Source: Oscillospiraceae bacterium
GTDB taxonomy: Bacteria; Bacillota; Clostridia; Oscillospirales; Oscillospiraceae
Assembly: GCA_902760845.1 (NCBI GenBank)
Contig: CACWHX010000012.1
Coordinates: 1 to 49,641, forward strand
Direction of reading: 5' to 3'
DNA: 49,641 bases
Shown: piece after piece, positions 40,244 through 47,140 of the stretch
Layout of the letters: each line of letters opens with the position of its first letter
Position numbering within the stretch: the first letter of the stretch is position 1
The notes under the pieces: generated by a model
Databases searched by the model: none
What the model was told of the DNA's origin: nothing
What the model saw: the letters and a program-made list of their open reading frames with translations, nothing else
Translations under genes and position numbers: made by a program

Positions 40244-40501
40244 ATGCAGCGCGATTGCCTGATCCTTTTTCGCTCGCTGACGTATGCGCAGCGGGCAGAG
40301 CGGGTGCTGGAGCGGGCGGGCATCACCGCCACGATCCGAAAAGCCCCGCAAAGTGTGTCCGACAGGGGATGCACCTATTGTGTCAAAATCCATGCGGCCC
40401 GGATGGAACGGGCGCTGGCCGTGCTGGAGCAGACCCGGCTTCAGACGGGAAGAGTCTTTGTGGCGGAAGCGGACGGAACGCTGCAGGAGGTGAGACGATG
40501 A
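40244..40501 (+). CDS. DUF3343 protein (putative sulfur/selenium carrier-like)
   Basis: 85 residues. The core LILFRSLTYAQRAERVLERAG and RGCTYCVKI, with a CxxC pair, match DUF3343, a small ferredoxin-like fold found next to cysteine desulfurases, YedF or selenium genes. It overlaps the next gene (a cysteine-desulfurase-like enzyme) by 4 bp. A role as acceptor or carrier of sulfane sulfur (or Se) is inferred from this pairing; selD and yedF are not in the window. Confidence 0.83.
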   Translation: MQRDCLILFRSLTYAQRAERVLERAGITATIRKAPQSVSDRGCTYCVKIHAARMERALAVLEQTRLQTGRVFVAEADGTLQEVRR

Positions 40502-41607
40502 TCTATCTCGACTCCGCGGCGACGAGCTTTTATAAGCCGCAGTCCGTCTCTCGCGCGATGCGGTGCGCACTGGCCGAGATGACGAGTCCCGGCCGGGGCG
40601 GGCACCCGGCCGCCATGCGGGCGGCGGATACGGTGTACGAGTGCCGCGAGGCCGCGGCGGCGCTCTTTGTCATGTCGGACCCGACGCGCGTGGTGTTTAC
40701 GATGAACGCGACGCATGCGCTGAATCTGGCGATCCGCACGTGCGTGCGGCCGGGGGACGCGGTCGTGGTCTCCGGCTATGAGCACAACTCCGTCACGCGC
40801 CCGCTGCACGCGCTGGGCGCGGAGGTGCGCGTGGCGGCGGGGCGGCTCTTTTCGCCGGAGGCGGTGCTGGAGGACTTCGAGCGCCTGCTGCCGGGCGCGA
40901 AATGCGCGGTGTGCACGCACGTGTCCAACGTGTTCGGATTTGTGCTGCCGGTCGAAGAAATCGCGGCGCTCTGCGCGGCGCAGGGCGTGCCGCTGATCGT
41001 GGACGCCTCGCAGTCCGCCGGCGTGCTGGATGTGCGGCTTTCGGCGCTGCGGGCCGCGTTTATCGCCATGCCGGGGCACAAGAGCCTGCTCGGCCCGCAG
41101 GGGACGGGACTGCTGCTGTGCGGCATGGACGCCGAGCCGCTGCTCTACGGCGGGACCGGCTCACAGAGCGCGCTGCAGACGATGCCGGAGGAGCTGCCGG
41201 AGCGGCTGGAGGCGGGCACGCACAACGTGCCCGGCATCGCGGGCCTGCAGGCGGGACTCCGCTACGTGTCGCCGCGGCTGGCGGACATCCGCGCGCAGGA
41301 GACGAGACTGCTGCGCCAGCTGGCGGAGGGCGCGCGGGATCTTCCGGACCTGGAGCTGTTTTATGACGAGAGCGCCCGGAGCCAGGTCGGCGTGCTTTCC
41401 ATGCGCAGCCGTACGCTCGACAGCGAGGCGTTTGCGGAGCGGCTGGCGGAGCACGGCGTCGCCGTGCGCGCGGGCCTGCACTGTGCGCCGCTCGGCCATC
41501 GAAGCGCCGGCACGATCGAGACGGGGACCGTGCGGTTCAGCATGTCGCCGTTCAACACCGAGCAGGAGATCACGGAGGCTATCCGGATTTTACACCGGGT
41601 CCTGTAG
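40498..41607 (+). CDS. Class V aminotransferase / cysteine desulfurase-like (TIGR01977 type)
   Basis: 369 residues. PLP lysine Lys195 in MPGHKSLLGPQGTG; Cys329 in RAGLHCAPLGH is the likely persulfide cysteine. N-terminal IYLDSAATSFYKPQSV is typical. The enzyme would remove sulfur from cysteine (or Se from selenocysteine). Translationally coupled to DUF3343 upstream. Confidence 0.9.
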   Translation: MIYLDSAATSFYKPQSVSRAMRCALAEMTSPGRGGHPAAMRAADTVYECREAAAALFVMSDPTRVVFTMNATHALNLAIRTCVRPGDAVVVSGYEHNSVTRPLHALGAEVRVAAGRLFSPEAVLEDFERLLPGAKCAVCTHVSNVFGFVLPVEEIAALCAAQGVPLIVDASQSAGVLDVRLSALRAAFIAMPGHKSLLGPQGTGLLLCGMDAEPLLYGGTGSQSALQTMPEELPERLEAGTHNVPGIAGLQAGLRYVSPRLADIRAQETRLLRQLAEGARDLPDLELFYDESARSQVGVLSMRSRTLDSEAFAERLAEHGVAVRAGLHCAPLGHRSAGTIETGTVRFSMSPFNTEQEITEAIRILHRVL

Positions 41608-41623
41608 CGCCGAAAAAGAGTGG

Positions 41624-41652
41624 TTGACATCTTTCGGGGGATGTGCTAAGAT
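41624..41652 (+). promoter_or_regulatory. Promoter of tRNA-Ser
   Basis: TTGACA (41624-41629) and TAAGAT (41647-41652) with 17-bp spacing, 26 bp before the tRNA. Confidence 0.85.
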
Positions 41653-41678
41653 ACCTAGGCACGAAGCGAATTCGGCTT

Positions 41679-41770
41679 GGAGAAGTACCCAAGAGGCCGA
41701 AGGGGCTCCCCTGCTAAGGGAGTAGGCTGTGATAAGCGGCGCGAGGGTTCAAATCCCTCCTTCTCCGCCA
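41679..41770 (+). tRNA. tRNA-Ser (GCT anticodon)
   Basis: 92 nt including encoded CCA; type II tRNA with long variable arm. Acceptor GGAGAAG pairs with CTTCTCC; anticodon stem CTCCC/GGGAG with loop CTGCTAA (anticodon GCU, reading AGC/AGU); T stem GAGGG/CCCTC. Confidence 0.96.
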
Positions 41771-41773
41771 GGG

Positions 41774-41807
41774 AAAGACGACGTGTTTCGACACGTCGTC
41801 TTTTTTT
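41774..41807 (+). terminator. Terminator of tRNA-Ser
   Basis: AAAGACGACGTGT-ttcg-ACACGTCGTCTTT, a perfect 13-bp stem followed by T residues, begins 4 bp after the tRNA. Confidence 0.95.
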
Positions 41808-41842
41808 AGCCAATTTTTGAAATCATAGAGGAGGAGCCGCTT

Positions 41843-42616
41843 GTGAAGAATCTTGTCAAGGAAAAAATGCTGGCCGGGGAGCGGACGTTCGGCACGTTTT
41901 TTGAGACCGGCAGCGCCACCGTTGCGGAGTGTCTCGGCCTTGCGGGGCTGGACTATATCATCATTGATACCGAGCACGGCCCGTTTGACCCCCTGTCCGC
42001 GCTGGAATACATCCGCGCGGCAAAGCTCTATGGACTCACGCCGTTCGCGCGCGTGCAGGAGATCTCCCGCCCGGCCATCCTGAAGCTGCTGGATGTGGGC
42101 GCGATGGGGCTTGTGATCCCCGACGTGCGCACCGTCCGGGAGGTGGAGAAGATCGTCGAGTACGGCAAATATATGCCGCTCGGCAAGCGCGGCGTCGCGA
42201 ACACGGCCGGGAGCGGCTTCTGGTTTGAGGACTACGCCCGGCACGGGCTGGAGCACTACTTTGCGGTGTCCAACCGCGAGACGATGCTGCTGCCGCAGTG
42301 CGAGACGCTGGAGTGCCTGCACAGCCTGGAGGAGATTGTGCGCGTGGACGGCATCGACGGCATCTACGTCGGCCCGTTCGATCTCTCCGCCGCGTTCGGC
42401 AAGCCCGCAAAGTTTGACGATCCGGAGATTCGGGACGCCATTGCGCACATCCAGGGCGTCTGCCGCGCCGCGGGGAAGTTTTCGTTCATCTTCGCGGCGG
42501 ACGAGGATACGGCCAGAGCGGATTTCGAGCTTGGCTACGACAGCGTTACGCTCGGCATGGACGCAACGGTGCTGACCAACGCCTTCAAGGGTCTGCGCGG
42601 CAGCCTGCTGGGCTGA
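41843..42616 (+). CDS. HpcH/HpaI-family aldolase (class II, pyruvate-type)
   Basis: 257 residues, TIM-barrel length. IIIDTEHGPFD (about 33-43), RVQ, GAMGLVIPDVR and the VGPFDLSAAFG block match 2-keto-3-deoxy-sugar-acid or 4-hydroxy-2-oxoheptanedioate aldolases, which reversibly cleave to pyruvate and an aldehyde. The GTG start follows GAGGAGGAG. No pathway genes adjoin, so the physiological substrate is open. Confidence 0.88.
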   Translation: MKNLVKEKMLAGERTFGTFFETGSATVAECLGLAGLDYIIIDTEHGPFDPLSALEYIRAAKLYGLTPFARVQEISRPAILKLLDVGAMGLVIPDVRTVREVEKIVEYGKYMPLGKRGVANTAGSGFWFEDYARHGLEHYFAVSNRETMLLPQCETLECLHSLEEIVRVDGIDGIYVGPFDLSAAFGKPAKFDDPEIRDAIAHIQGVCRAAGKFSFIFAADEDTARADFELGYDSVTLGMDATVLTNAFKGLRGSLLG

Positions 42617-42630
42617 ATATGACAAAAAGG

Positions 42631-42661
42631 TTCCTCCCGCCGGCGCGGGAGGAATTTTTTT
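42631..42661 (+). terminator. Terminator after the aldolase gene
   Basis: TTCCTCCCGC-cggc-GCGGGAGGAA (10-bp perfect stem) followed by seven T residues. Confidence 0.95.
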
Positions 42662-42672
42662 GCGTCAGGGGG

Positions 42673-42728
42673 TTGACAAGTCTTTTGTCCTGTGTTATTG
42701 TACTAATTGCTTAATACAATAACACAGG
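42673..42728 (+). promoter_or_regulatory. Promoter and 14-bp inverted-repeat operator of the GntR-ABC operon
   Basis: TTGACA (42673-42678) is followed after 17 bp by TATTGT (42696-42701). CCTGTGTTATTGTA (42689-42702) and its exact complement (42715-42728) flank a 12-bp centre. The left arm covers the -10 box, so a dimer bound here would block transcription. The GntR (YtrA-like) gene directly downstream is the obvious ligand-responsive repressor. Confidence 0.88.
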
Positions 42729-42738
42729 GGGCGATGCC

Positions 42739-43101
42739 ATGCAATGGCATATCCGGAGCGACGCGCCGGTTTACGCGCAGCTTGTGGAGCACATCACGCT
42801 GGCGATCATCACCGGGGAGTTTTCCCCGGGCGCGCGGCTGCCGTCGGTGCGGGAGCTGGCTGCGGACGCGGGCGTGAACCCGAACACGATGCAGCGGGCG
42901 TTCGCCGAGCTGGAGCGCGACGGTCTGGTGCAGACCCAGCGCACGGCGGGGCGGACGGTGACGGACGACGCGGCGCGGATTGAGCGCGCGAAGCAGCGGC
43001 TTGCCGCGGCGAGTATCGAAGCATTTTGGGAGGCGATGCGCCGCCTGGGCTATGACCGGGACGCGGCACTGGCGCTTCTGAAAAACAGGGAGGGAAACTA
43101 G
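42739..43101 (+). CDS. GntR-family regulator (YtrA subfamily)
   Basis: 120 residues: N-terminal winged helix (PVYAQLVEHITLAIITGEFSP, PSVRELAADAGVNPNTMQRAF) and a short helical C-terminal tail for dimerisation, the YtrA layout without an effector domain. Its stop touches the ABC ATPase start, and a perfect operator lies just upstream. In Bacillus, YtrA represses its ABC operon and is induced by cell-wall-active antibiotics; similar control is inferred. Confidence 0.92.
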   Translation: MQWHIRSDAPVYAQLVEHITLAIITGEFSPGARLPSVRELAADAGVNPNTMQRAFAELERDGLVQTQRTAGRTVTDDAARIERAKQRLAAASIEAFWEAMRRLGYDRDAALALLKNREGN

Positions 43102-43809
43102 ATGGCAATTTTAGAGTGCAGGGCGCTCACCAAGCACTACGGCGGCGCGCCGGCGCTGGATGGGGTGGATCTCTCCATCGAGCCGGGCGGCATCGTGGGA
43201 CTGCTGGGGCCGAATGGCAGCGGCAAGACGACGCTGCTGAAGCTCGCCAACGGCCTGCTCACGCCGGACGGCGGCGAAATTCTGATCGACGGCAGGGCGC
43301 CCTCGGTCGAGACGAAGCGGATCGTGTCCTATCTGCCGGAGCGCACCTATTTCAGCGACTGGATGCGCGTGGAGCAGCTTCTGGATCTGTTTTCGGATTT
43401 CTACGCGGACTTTGACCGCGCGGCGGCGGAGGACATGCTCGCGCGCATGGGGCTGGAGCCGAAGCAGCGCATCAAGGAAATGTCCAAGGGGATGCGCGAA
43501 AAGATGCAGCTCATCCTGGTCATGAGCCGGCGGGCGAAGCTGTATCTGCTCGACGAGCCGATCGGCGGCGTGGACCCCGCGACGCGGGACTATATTCTGC
43601 ACACGATCATCAGCAACTATAACCCGGAGGCGGCGGTCGTCATCTCGACGCACCTGATCGCCGACGTGGAAAACGTGCTGGACGAGGTCATTTTCCTCAA
43701 CACCGGCAGGGTTGTGCTCCGCTCGACGGTGGACGCCATCCGTTCCGAACAGGGGAAGAGTGTGGATGCGGTATTTCGGGAGGTGTTTCGATGCTCGGAA
43801 AATTACTGA
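43102..43809 (+). CDS. ABC transporter ATP-binding protein (YtrB-like)
   Basis: 235 residues. Walker A GPNGSGKT (36-43), a degenerate signature MSKGMREK in place of LSGGQ, Walker B LYLLDEPIGGVDP and the H-loop STH are present. The modified signature is usual for the YtrB group. Overlaps the permease gene by 19 bp. Confidence 0.93.
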   Translation: MAILECRALTKHYGGAPALDGVDLSIEPGGIVGLLGPNGSGKTTLLKLANGLLTPDGGEILIDGRAPSVETKRIVSYLPERTYFSDWMRVEQLLDLFSDFYADFDRAAAEDMLARMGLEPKQRIKEMSKGMREKMQLILVMSRRAKLYLLDEPIGGVDPATRDYILHTIISNYNPEAAVVISTHLIADVENVLDEVIFLNTGRVVLRSTVDAIRSEQGKSVDAVFREVFRCSENY

Positions 43810-44615
43810 AGCAGGACTTTCGCGCGACGGCGCGCGTCATGCTGCCGGTTTGCCTGATTGCGCTCATTCTGGCGGCGTTCACGCGCGGCTGCGCGGCGCT
43901 GACGAAGAGCGCGGCAGCAACGGCGCCCTGGCGCCTGCAGAACGCAGACTTTCTGTCTTTCGTGACGAACGTTCTCGGCGTGCTGTTTGTAATCTCGCTG
44001 ATCGCGGTGCTGGTGCTCGCGTTCATTCTGATGGTCTGGCGTTTTTATCGCAGCTTTCTGACTGACGAGGGCTACCTGATGTTCACGCTGCCGGTCACGA
44101 CGGCGAAGCTGGTTCTCTCGAAGCTCATCGTGGCGCTGGTGTGGTTTGTCGTGTCCATTGCGGTTGTGGTGCTGTCCTGCGTCATCGTGGGGGCGGACAG
44201 CAGGGTGATCGAGGTATTCTACAACGTGGAAGGAAGCGCGCCCTGGTCCGGCGGGCAGCTCCGCGCGGTGCTGCTCAGCATCTTCGCGTTTGCGCTGATT
44301 CATGAGACCACATTCTGCCTGCAGTGCTATGCGTCCATGGCGATTGGGCAGAGCCACCGCAGACAAAAAGAGCTGATGTCCGTCGTGTTCTTCTTCGTGT
44401 TTTACATCGCGATTCAGATTCTCAGCAGCATTGGACTGCTGACGATCATGGGGATGAACCCGGGCGTGTATGTGGAGAAGCTGGTGACGCCGGATGCGGT
44501 GTATCGCTTCGTGCAGACGATTCTCTGGTCGTTTGCGGGGGTGTCGGCGCTGATCGCCGTGATTTTCTACGGCATCACGCATCGTATGCTCAAGAGGAAG
44601 CTGAATCTGCAATAA
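43791..44615 (+). CDS. ABC transporter permease, six membrane segments
   Basis: 274 residues with six hydrophobic segments and large loops. It has the ABC-2-type layout (N-terminal MLGKLLKQDFRATARVMLPV, typical of membrane partners of YtrB-like ATPases). Translationally coupled to the ATPase. The substrate is unknown; export or envelope-stress sensing is inferred from the GntR/ABC organisation. Confidence 0.88.
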   Translation: MLGKLLKQDFRATARVMLPVCLIALILAAFTRGCAALTKSAAATAPWRLQNADFLSFVTNVLGVLFVISLIAVLVLAFILMVWRFYRSFLTDEGYLMFTLPVTTAKLVLSKLIVALVWFVVSIAVVVLSCVIVGADSRVIEVFYNVEGSAPWSGGQLRAVLLSIFAFALIHETTFCLQCYASMAIGQSHRRQKELMSVVFFFVFYIAIQILSSIGLLTIMGMNPGVYVEKLVTPDAVYRFVQTILWSFAGVSALIAVIFYGITHRMLKRKLNLQ

Positions 44616-44631
44616 CCACGAGAGGCGGACG

Positions 44632-44661
44632 CCCTGCGCAGAAGCGCGCGGCGTCCGCTGT
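44632..44661. terminator. Hairpin after the ABC permease gene
   Basis: GCGGACGCC pairs with GGCGTCCGC, with an inner GCGC/GCGC helix. It lies 16 bp past the permease stop and lacks a T-tract. Confidence 0.55.
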
Positions 44662-44699
44662 GCGCGGACAAAAAACCGCGGAGAAATGACAATTTGTGC

Positions 44700-44728
44700 T
44701 TGACAAGCGTGGAGAAGCGTGTCATAAT
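44700..44728 (+). promoter_or_regulatory. Promoter of the glycine-riboswitch/AGCS unit
   Basis: TTGACA (44700-44705) and CATAAT (44723-44728), 17-bp spacer, about 70 bp upstream of the aptamer. Confidence 0.88.
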
Positions 44729-44798
44729 GCAACATACAATCGAAAATTTCCGCAGAAGCCTCTGGAATCGGCGCCGCCGAGACCGGAGGGGGAGGAAA

Positions 44799-44878
44799 CT
44801 CTGGAGAATCCTGCCGCGTGCAGGTGCCGAAGGTGCAAGGCCGGTGAACGGCTGAATCTCTCAGGCAAAAGGACAGAG
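44799..44878 (+). promoter_or_regulatory. Glycine riboswitch aptamer (apparently single)
   Basis: The 80 nt from CTCTGGAG to GGACAGAG contain the conserved glycine-aptamer blocks: GCCGAAGGTGCAAG in the middle and CTCTCAGGCAAAAGGACAG at the 3' end; P1 closes CTCT with AGAG. No second complete aptamer follows, although a GC-rich stem at 44882-44904 and unassigned sequence at 44762-44798 could be a ghost helix. A terminator lies 46 nt downstream, so glycine binding probably controls readthrough into the transporter. Confidence 0.9.
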
Positions 44879-44924
44879 CGGATGCGCATGCTTTGCGTGC
44901 GCATGAGCTGTGCGTTCTTTGGAG

Positions 44925-44954
44925 CTGCCGTCCCGTGCGGGCGGCAGTTTTTGT
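44925..44954 (+). terminator. Riboswitch expression-platform terminator
   Basis: CTGCCGTCCCG (44925-44935) pairs with CGGGCGGCAG (44938-44947, one unpaired base) and is followed by TTTTTGTTT. It precedes the AGCS gene start by about 40 bp and is the likely switching structure. Confidence 0.8.
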
Positions 44955-44988
44955 TTGGAAATCACAGAAGAAAGAGGAGAAGAAACCC

Positions 44989-46371
44989 ATGGACGCATTG
45001 CTTCAGCTCGTGCAGACGATCAACATGTACCTGTCCGACTATATTCTGATCGTTCTGCTGGTCGGGACCGGATTGTATTTCAGCATTCGCACAAAGTTTG
45101 TGCAGGTGCGCTGCTTCAAGGAGGGCTGGCGCCGCGTGTTCGGCAACTTCAGCCTCCGCGGCGGAAAGCACGGCGGCGGCATGTCGTCGTTCCAGGCGCT
45201 TGCCACGGCCGTTGCCGCGCAGGTCGGCACCGGCAACATCGTCGGCGCCTGCGGCGCGATTCTCATCGGCGGCCCCGGCGCGATTTTCTGGATGTGGATC
45301 ATTGCGTTTTTCGGCATGGCGACGATCTACGCCGAGGCCGTGCTGGCGCAGAAGACCCGCATCGTGCAGCCGGACGGCACGGTGCTCGGCGGTCCGGTGT
45401 ATTATATCAAAACCGCGTTCAAGGGCGGCTTCGGCAAATTTCTCGCCGGCTTCTTCGCCGTGGCGATCATCCTCGCGCTGGGCTTCATGGGCTCCATGGT
45501 GCAGTCCAACTCCATCGGCGAGTCGTGCCAGAACGCATTCGGCGTCCCCTCGTGGGTCATGGGCCTGATCGTTGCGATCGTCGCGGGAATCATCTTTATC
45601 GGCGGCGTGCAGCGGCTCGCCTCCGTCACGGAAAAGCTCGTGCCGGTCATGGCGATTCTCTATGTCGTCGGCGGCCTGATCGTCATCCTCGCGCGCATCC
45701 GCTATGTGCCGGAGACCTTCGGCATGATCTTCCGATATGCGTTCGTGCCGAACGCCATCATCGGCGGCAGCGTAGGCTATGCGATCAAGACGGCCATCAG
45801 TCAGGGCGTCAAGCGCGGGCTGTTCTCCAACGAGGCCGGCATGGGTTCCACGCCGCACGCGCACGCTATGGCGGAGGTCAAGGACCCGCACGAGCAGGGA
45901 ACCGTCGCCATGATCGGCGTGTTCATCGACACGTTTATTGTGCTGACCATGACGGCGCTCGTCGTCATCTCCACGCTCTATGCCGGCGACGGGATCCTCG
46001 CGTCCGGCGCGGCGGAGGGCGTCGCCAAGACGAACATGGCGCAGCTGGCGTTCGGCGTGGTGTTCGGCGAAAAGCTCGGCGGCGCGTTCGTGGCCGTCTG
46101 CCTGCTGTTTTTTGCGTTTTCCACGATCATCAGCTGGAACCTTTTCGGGCGGATCAACGTGCGGTATCTGTTTGGAAAGAAGGCGAATCTGGCCTATTCC
46201 ATCATCGCCATCGCGTTTATTTTCCTCGGCTCCTGCCTCTCGAACGATCTTGTCTGGGAGCTGACGGACCTGTTCAATCAGCTGATGGTGCTGCCAAACG
46301 TGCTGGCGCTCATCGCGCTGGGCGGCCTGGTGGTCGCCACCGCGCGCCGAGACAAAGACGAGCGGCTGTAA
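44989..46371 (+). CDS. Sodium:alanine/glycine symporter (AGCS family)
   Basis: 460 residues, about eleven membrane segments. The family signature GTGNIVGACGAILIGGPGAIFWMWIIAFFG (about residues 78-107) and NEAGMGSTPHAHA are clear. AGCS transporters take up Ala or Gly with Na+. Because a glycine riboswitch controls it, glycine is the likely cargo. The ATG at 44989 follows AGGAGA; longer frames run into the terminator hairpin and are rejected. Confidence 0.95.
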   Translation: MDALLQLVQTINMYLSDYILIVLLVGTGLYFSIRTKFVQVRCFKEGWRRVFGNFSLRGGKHGGGMSSFQALATAVAAQVGTGNIVGACGAILIGGPGAIFWMWIIAFFGMATIYAEAVLAQKTRIVQPDGTVLGGPVYYIKTAFKGGFGKFLAGFFAVAIILALGFMGSMVQSNSIGESCQNAFGVPSWVMGLIVAIVAGIIFIGGVQRLASVTEKLVPVMAILYVVGGLIVILARIRYVPETFGMIFRYAFVPNAIIGGSVGYAIKTAISQGVKRGLFSNEAGMGSTPHAHAMAEVKDPHEQGTVAMIGVFIDTFIVLTMTALVVISTLYAGDGILASGAAEGVAKTNMAQLAFGVVFGEKLGGAFVAVCLLFFAFSTIISWNLFGRINVRYLFGKKANLAYSIIAIAFIFLGSCLSNDLVWELTDLFNQLMVLPNVLALIALGGLVVATARRDKDERL

Positions 46372-46416
46372 AAACAGCACAAGGGCCGGACAATCGTCCG
46401 GCCCTTGTGCTGTTTT
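46371..46416. terminator. Bidirectional terminator between convergent operons
   Basis: A perfect 21-bp stem (46371-46391 with 46396-46416), AATC loop and A/T runs at both ends. It serves both the AGCS gene and the converging PHP gene. Confidence 0.97.
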
Positions 46417-46418
46417 GT

Positions 46419-47114
46419 TTATACGGCGGCGATGCTGGACTCGGTGTTGAGTCCGAGCATTCCGGCTGACAAGATCATCAGTGGCTCGAAAAGTCCGTCG
46501 AGCCTGTGTTGAATCTTGCGCAGCTTGCGGTATGCGTGCGCGTCGCCGCGCAGGTTGCTGCCGAGCGCGGTGACGAAGCCGTTTTGAATCCACGGCACGT
46601 ATTTTTCCCGGTCGCCGCGGTGCTCCAGCGCGGAGAAGCTCAGCTCGCCGTGCGCGCCGCAGCGGTACAGCATTGCGGCCTGCTCCGGCTCCAGATGCTC
46701 CGCGTTGGCAAGCAGCACGCCGTTCTCCAGCCGGCCGCATAGCCGCTCGACCGAATCGGCCATCACCGTGTCGATGCCGCCCTCCGGCATCCGCAGCAGC
46801 AGTTGGCCGCTCGTTCCGACGCAGAGACGCTCCAGCTCCTCCAGGCCCTCCAGGCCCGCGTGCCACAGAACCTCCGCGCCCAGCACGACGCGCGGCATCC
46901 CGCTTTGCAGGACGGTCTCCAGATGCTGCGCGCAGATTTCGCGTTTCTCCAGAAACTCGCGCACCGGCATCTTCGCCGGATCGAATTCCGGCGCGGCCAC
47001 GATCACATCCACATTTGCATGCTTTGCCATCAGCATCTGCCGGATCGCCACGATCCGCGACGGGCAGCCGCTGTCCATTCCCGGCAGCACATGCGCGTGA
47101 AAATCCACGATCAT
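46419..47114 (-). CDS. PHP-domain protein related to CpsB/YwqE tyrosine phosphatases, degenerate site
   Basis: 231 residues. N-terminal MIVDFHAHVLPGMDSG matches the H-x-H opening of CpsB/YwqE phosphatases (His6, His8). Later metal ligands are altered: PH becomes Pro-Glu (42-43), AHPE becomes NAEH (137-140), while GDAH (190-193) remains. Catalysis may be weak or changed. It follows the YhgE gene by 26 bp with GAGGAGG upstream, so it belongs to that operon; typical capsule-kinase partners are absent. Confidence 0.78.
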   Translation of the reverse strand: MIVDFHAHVLPGMDSGCPSRIVAIRQMLMAKHANVDVIVAAPEFDPAKMPVREFLEKREICAQHLETVLQSGMPRVVLGAEVLWHAGLEGLEELERLCVGTSGQLLLRMPEGGIDTVMADSVERLCGRLENGVLLANAEHLEPEQAAMLYRCGAHGELSFSALEHRGDREKYVPWIQNGFVTALGSNLRGDAHAYRKLRKIQHRLDGLFEPLMILSAGMLGLNTESSIAAV

Positions 47115-47140
47115 GATCCGTCTTCCTCCTCTCTGTCGTA

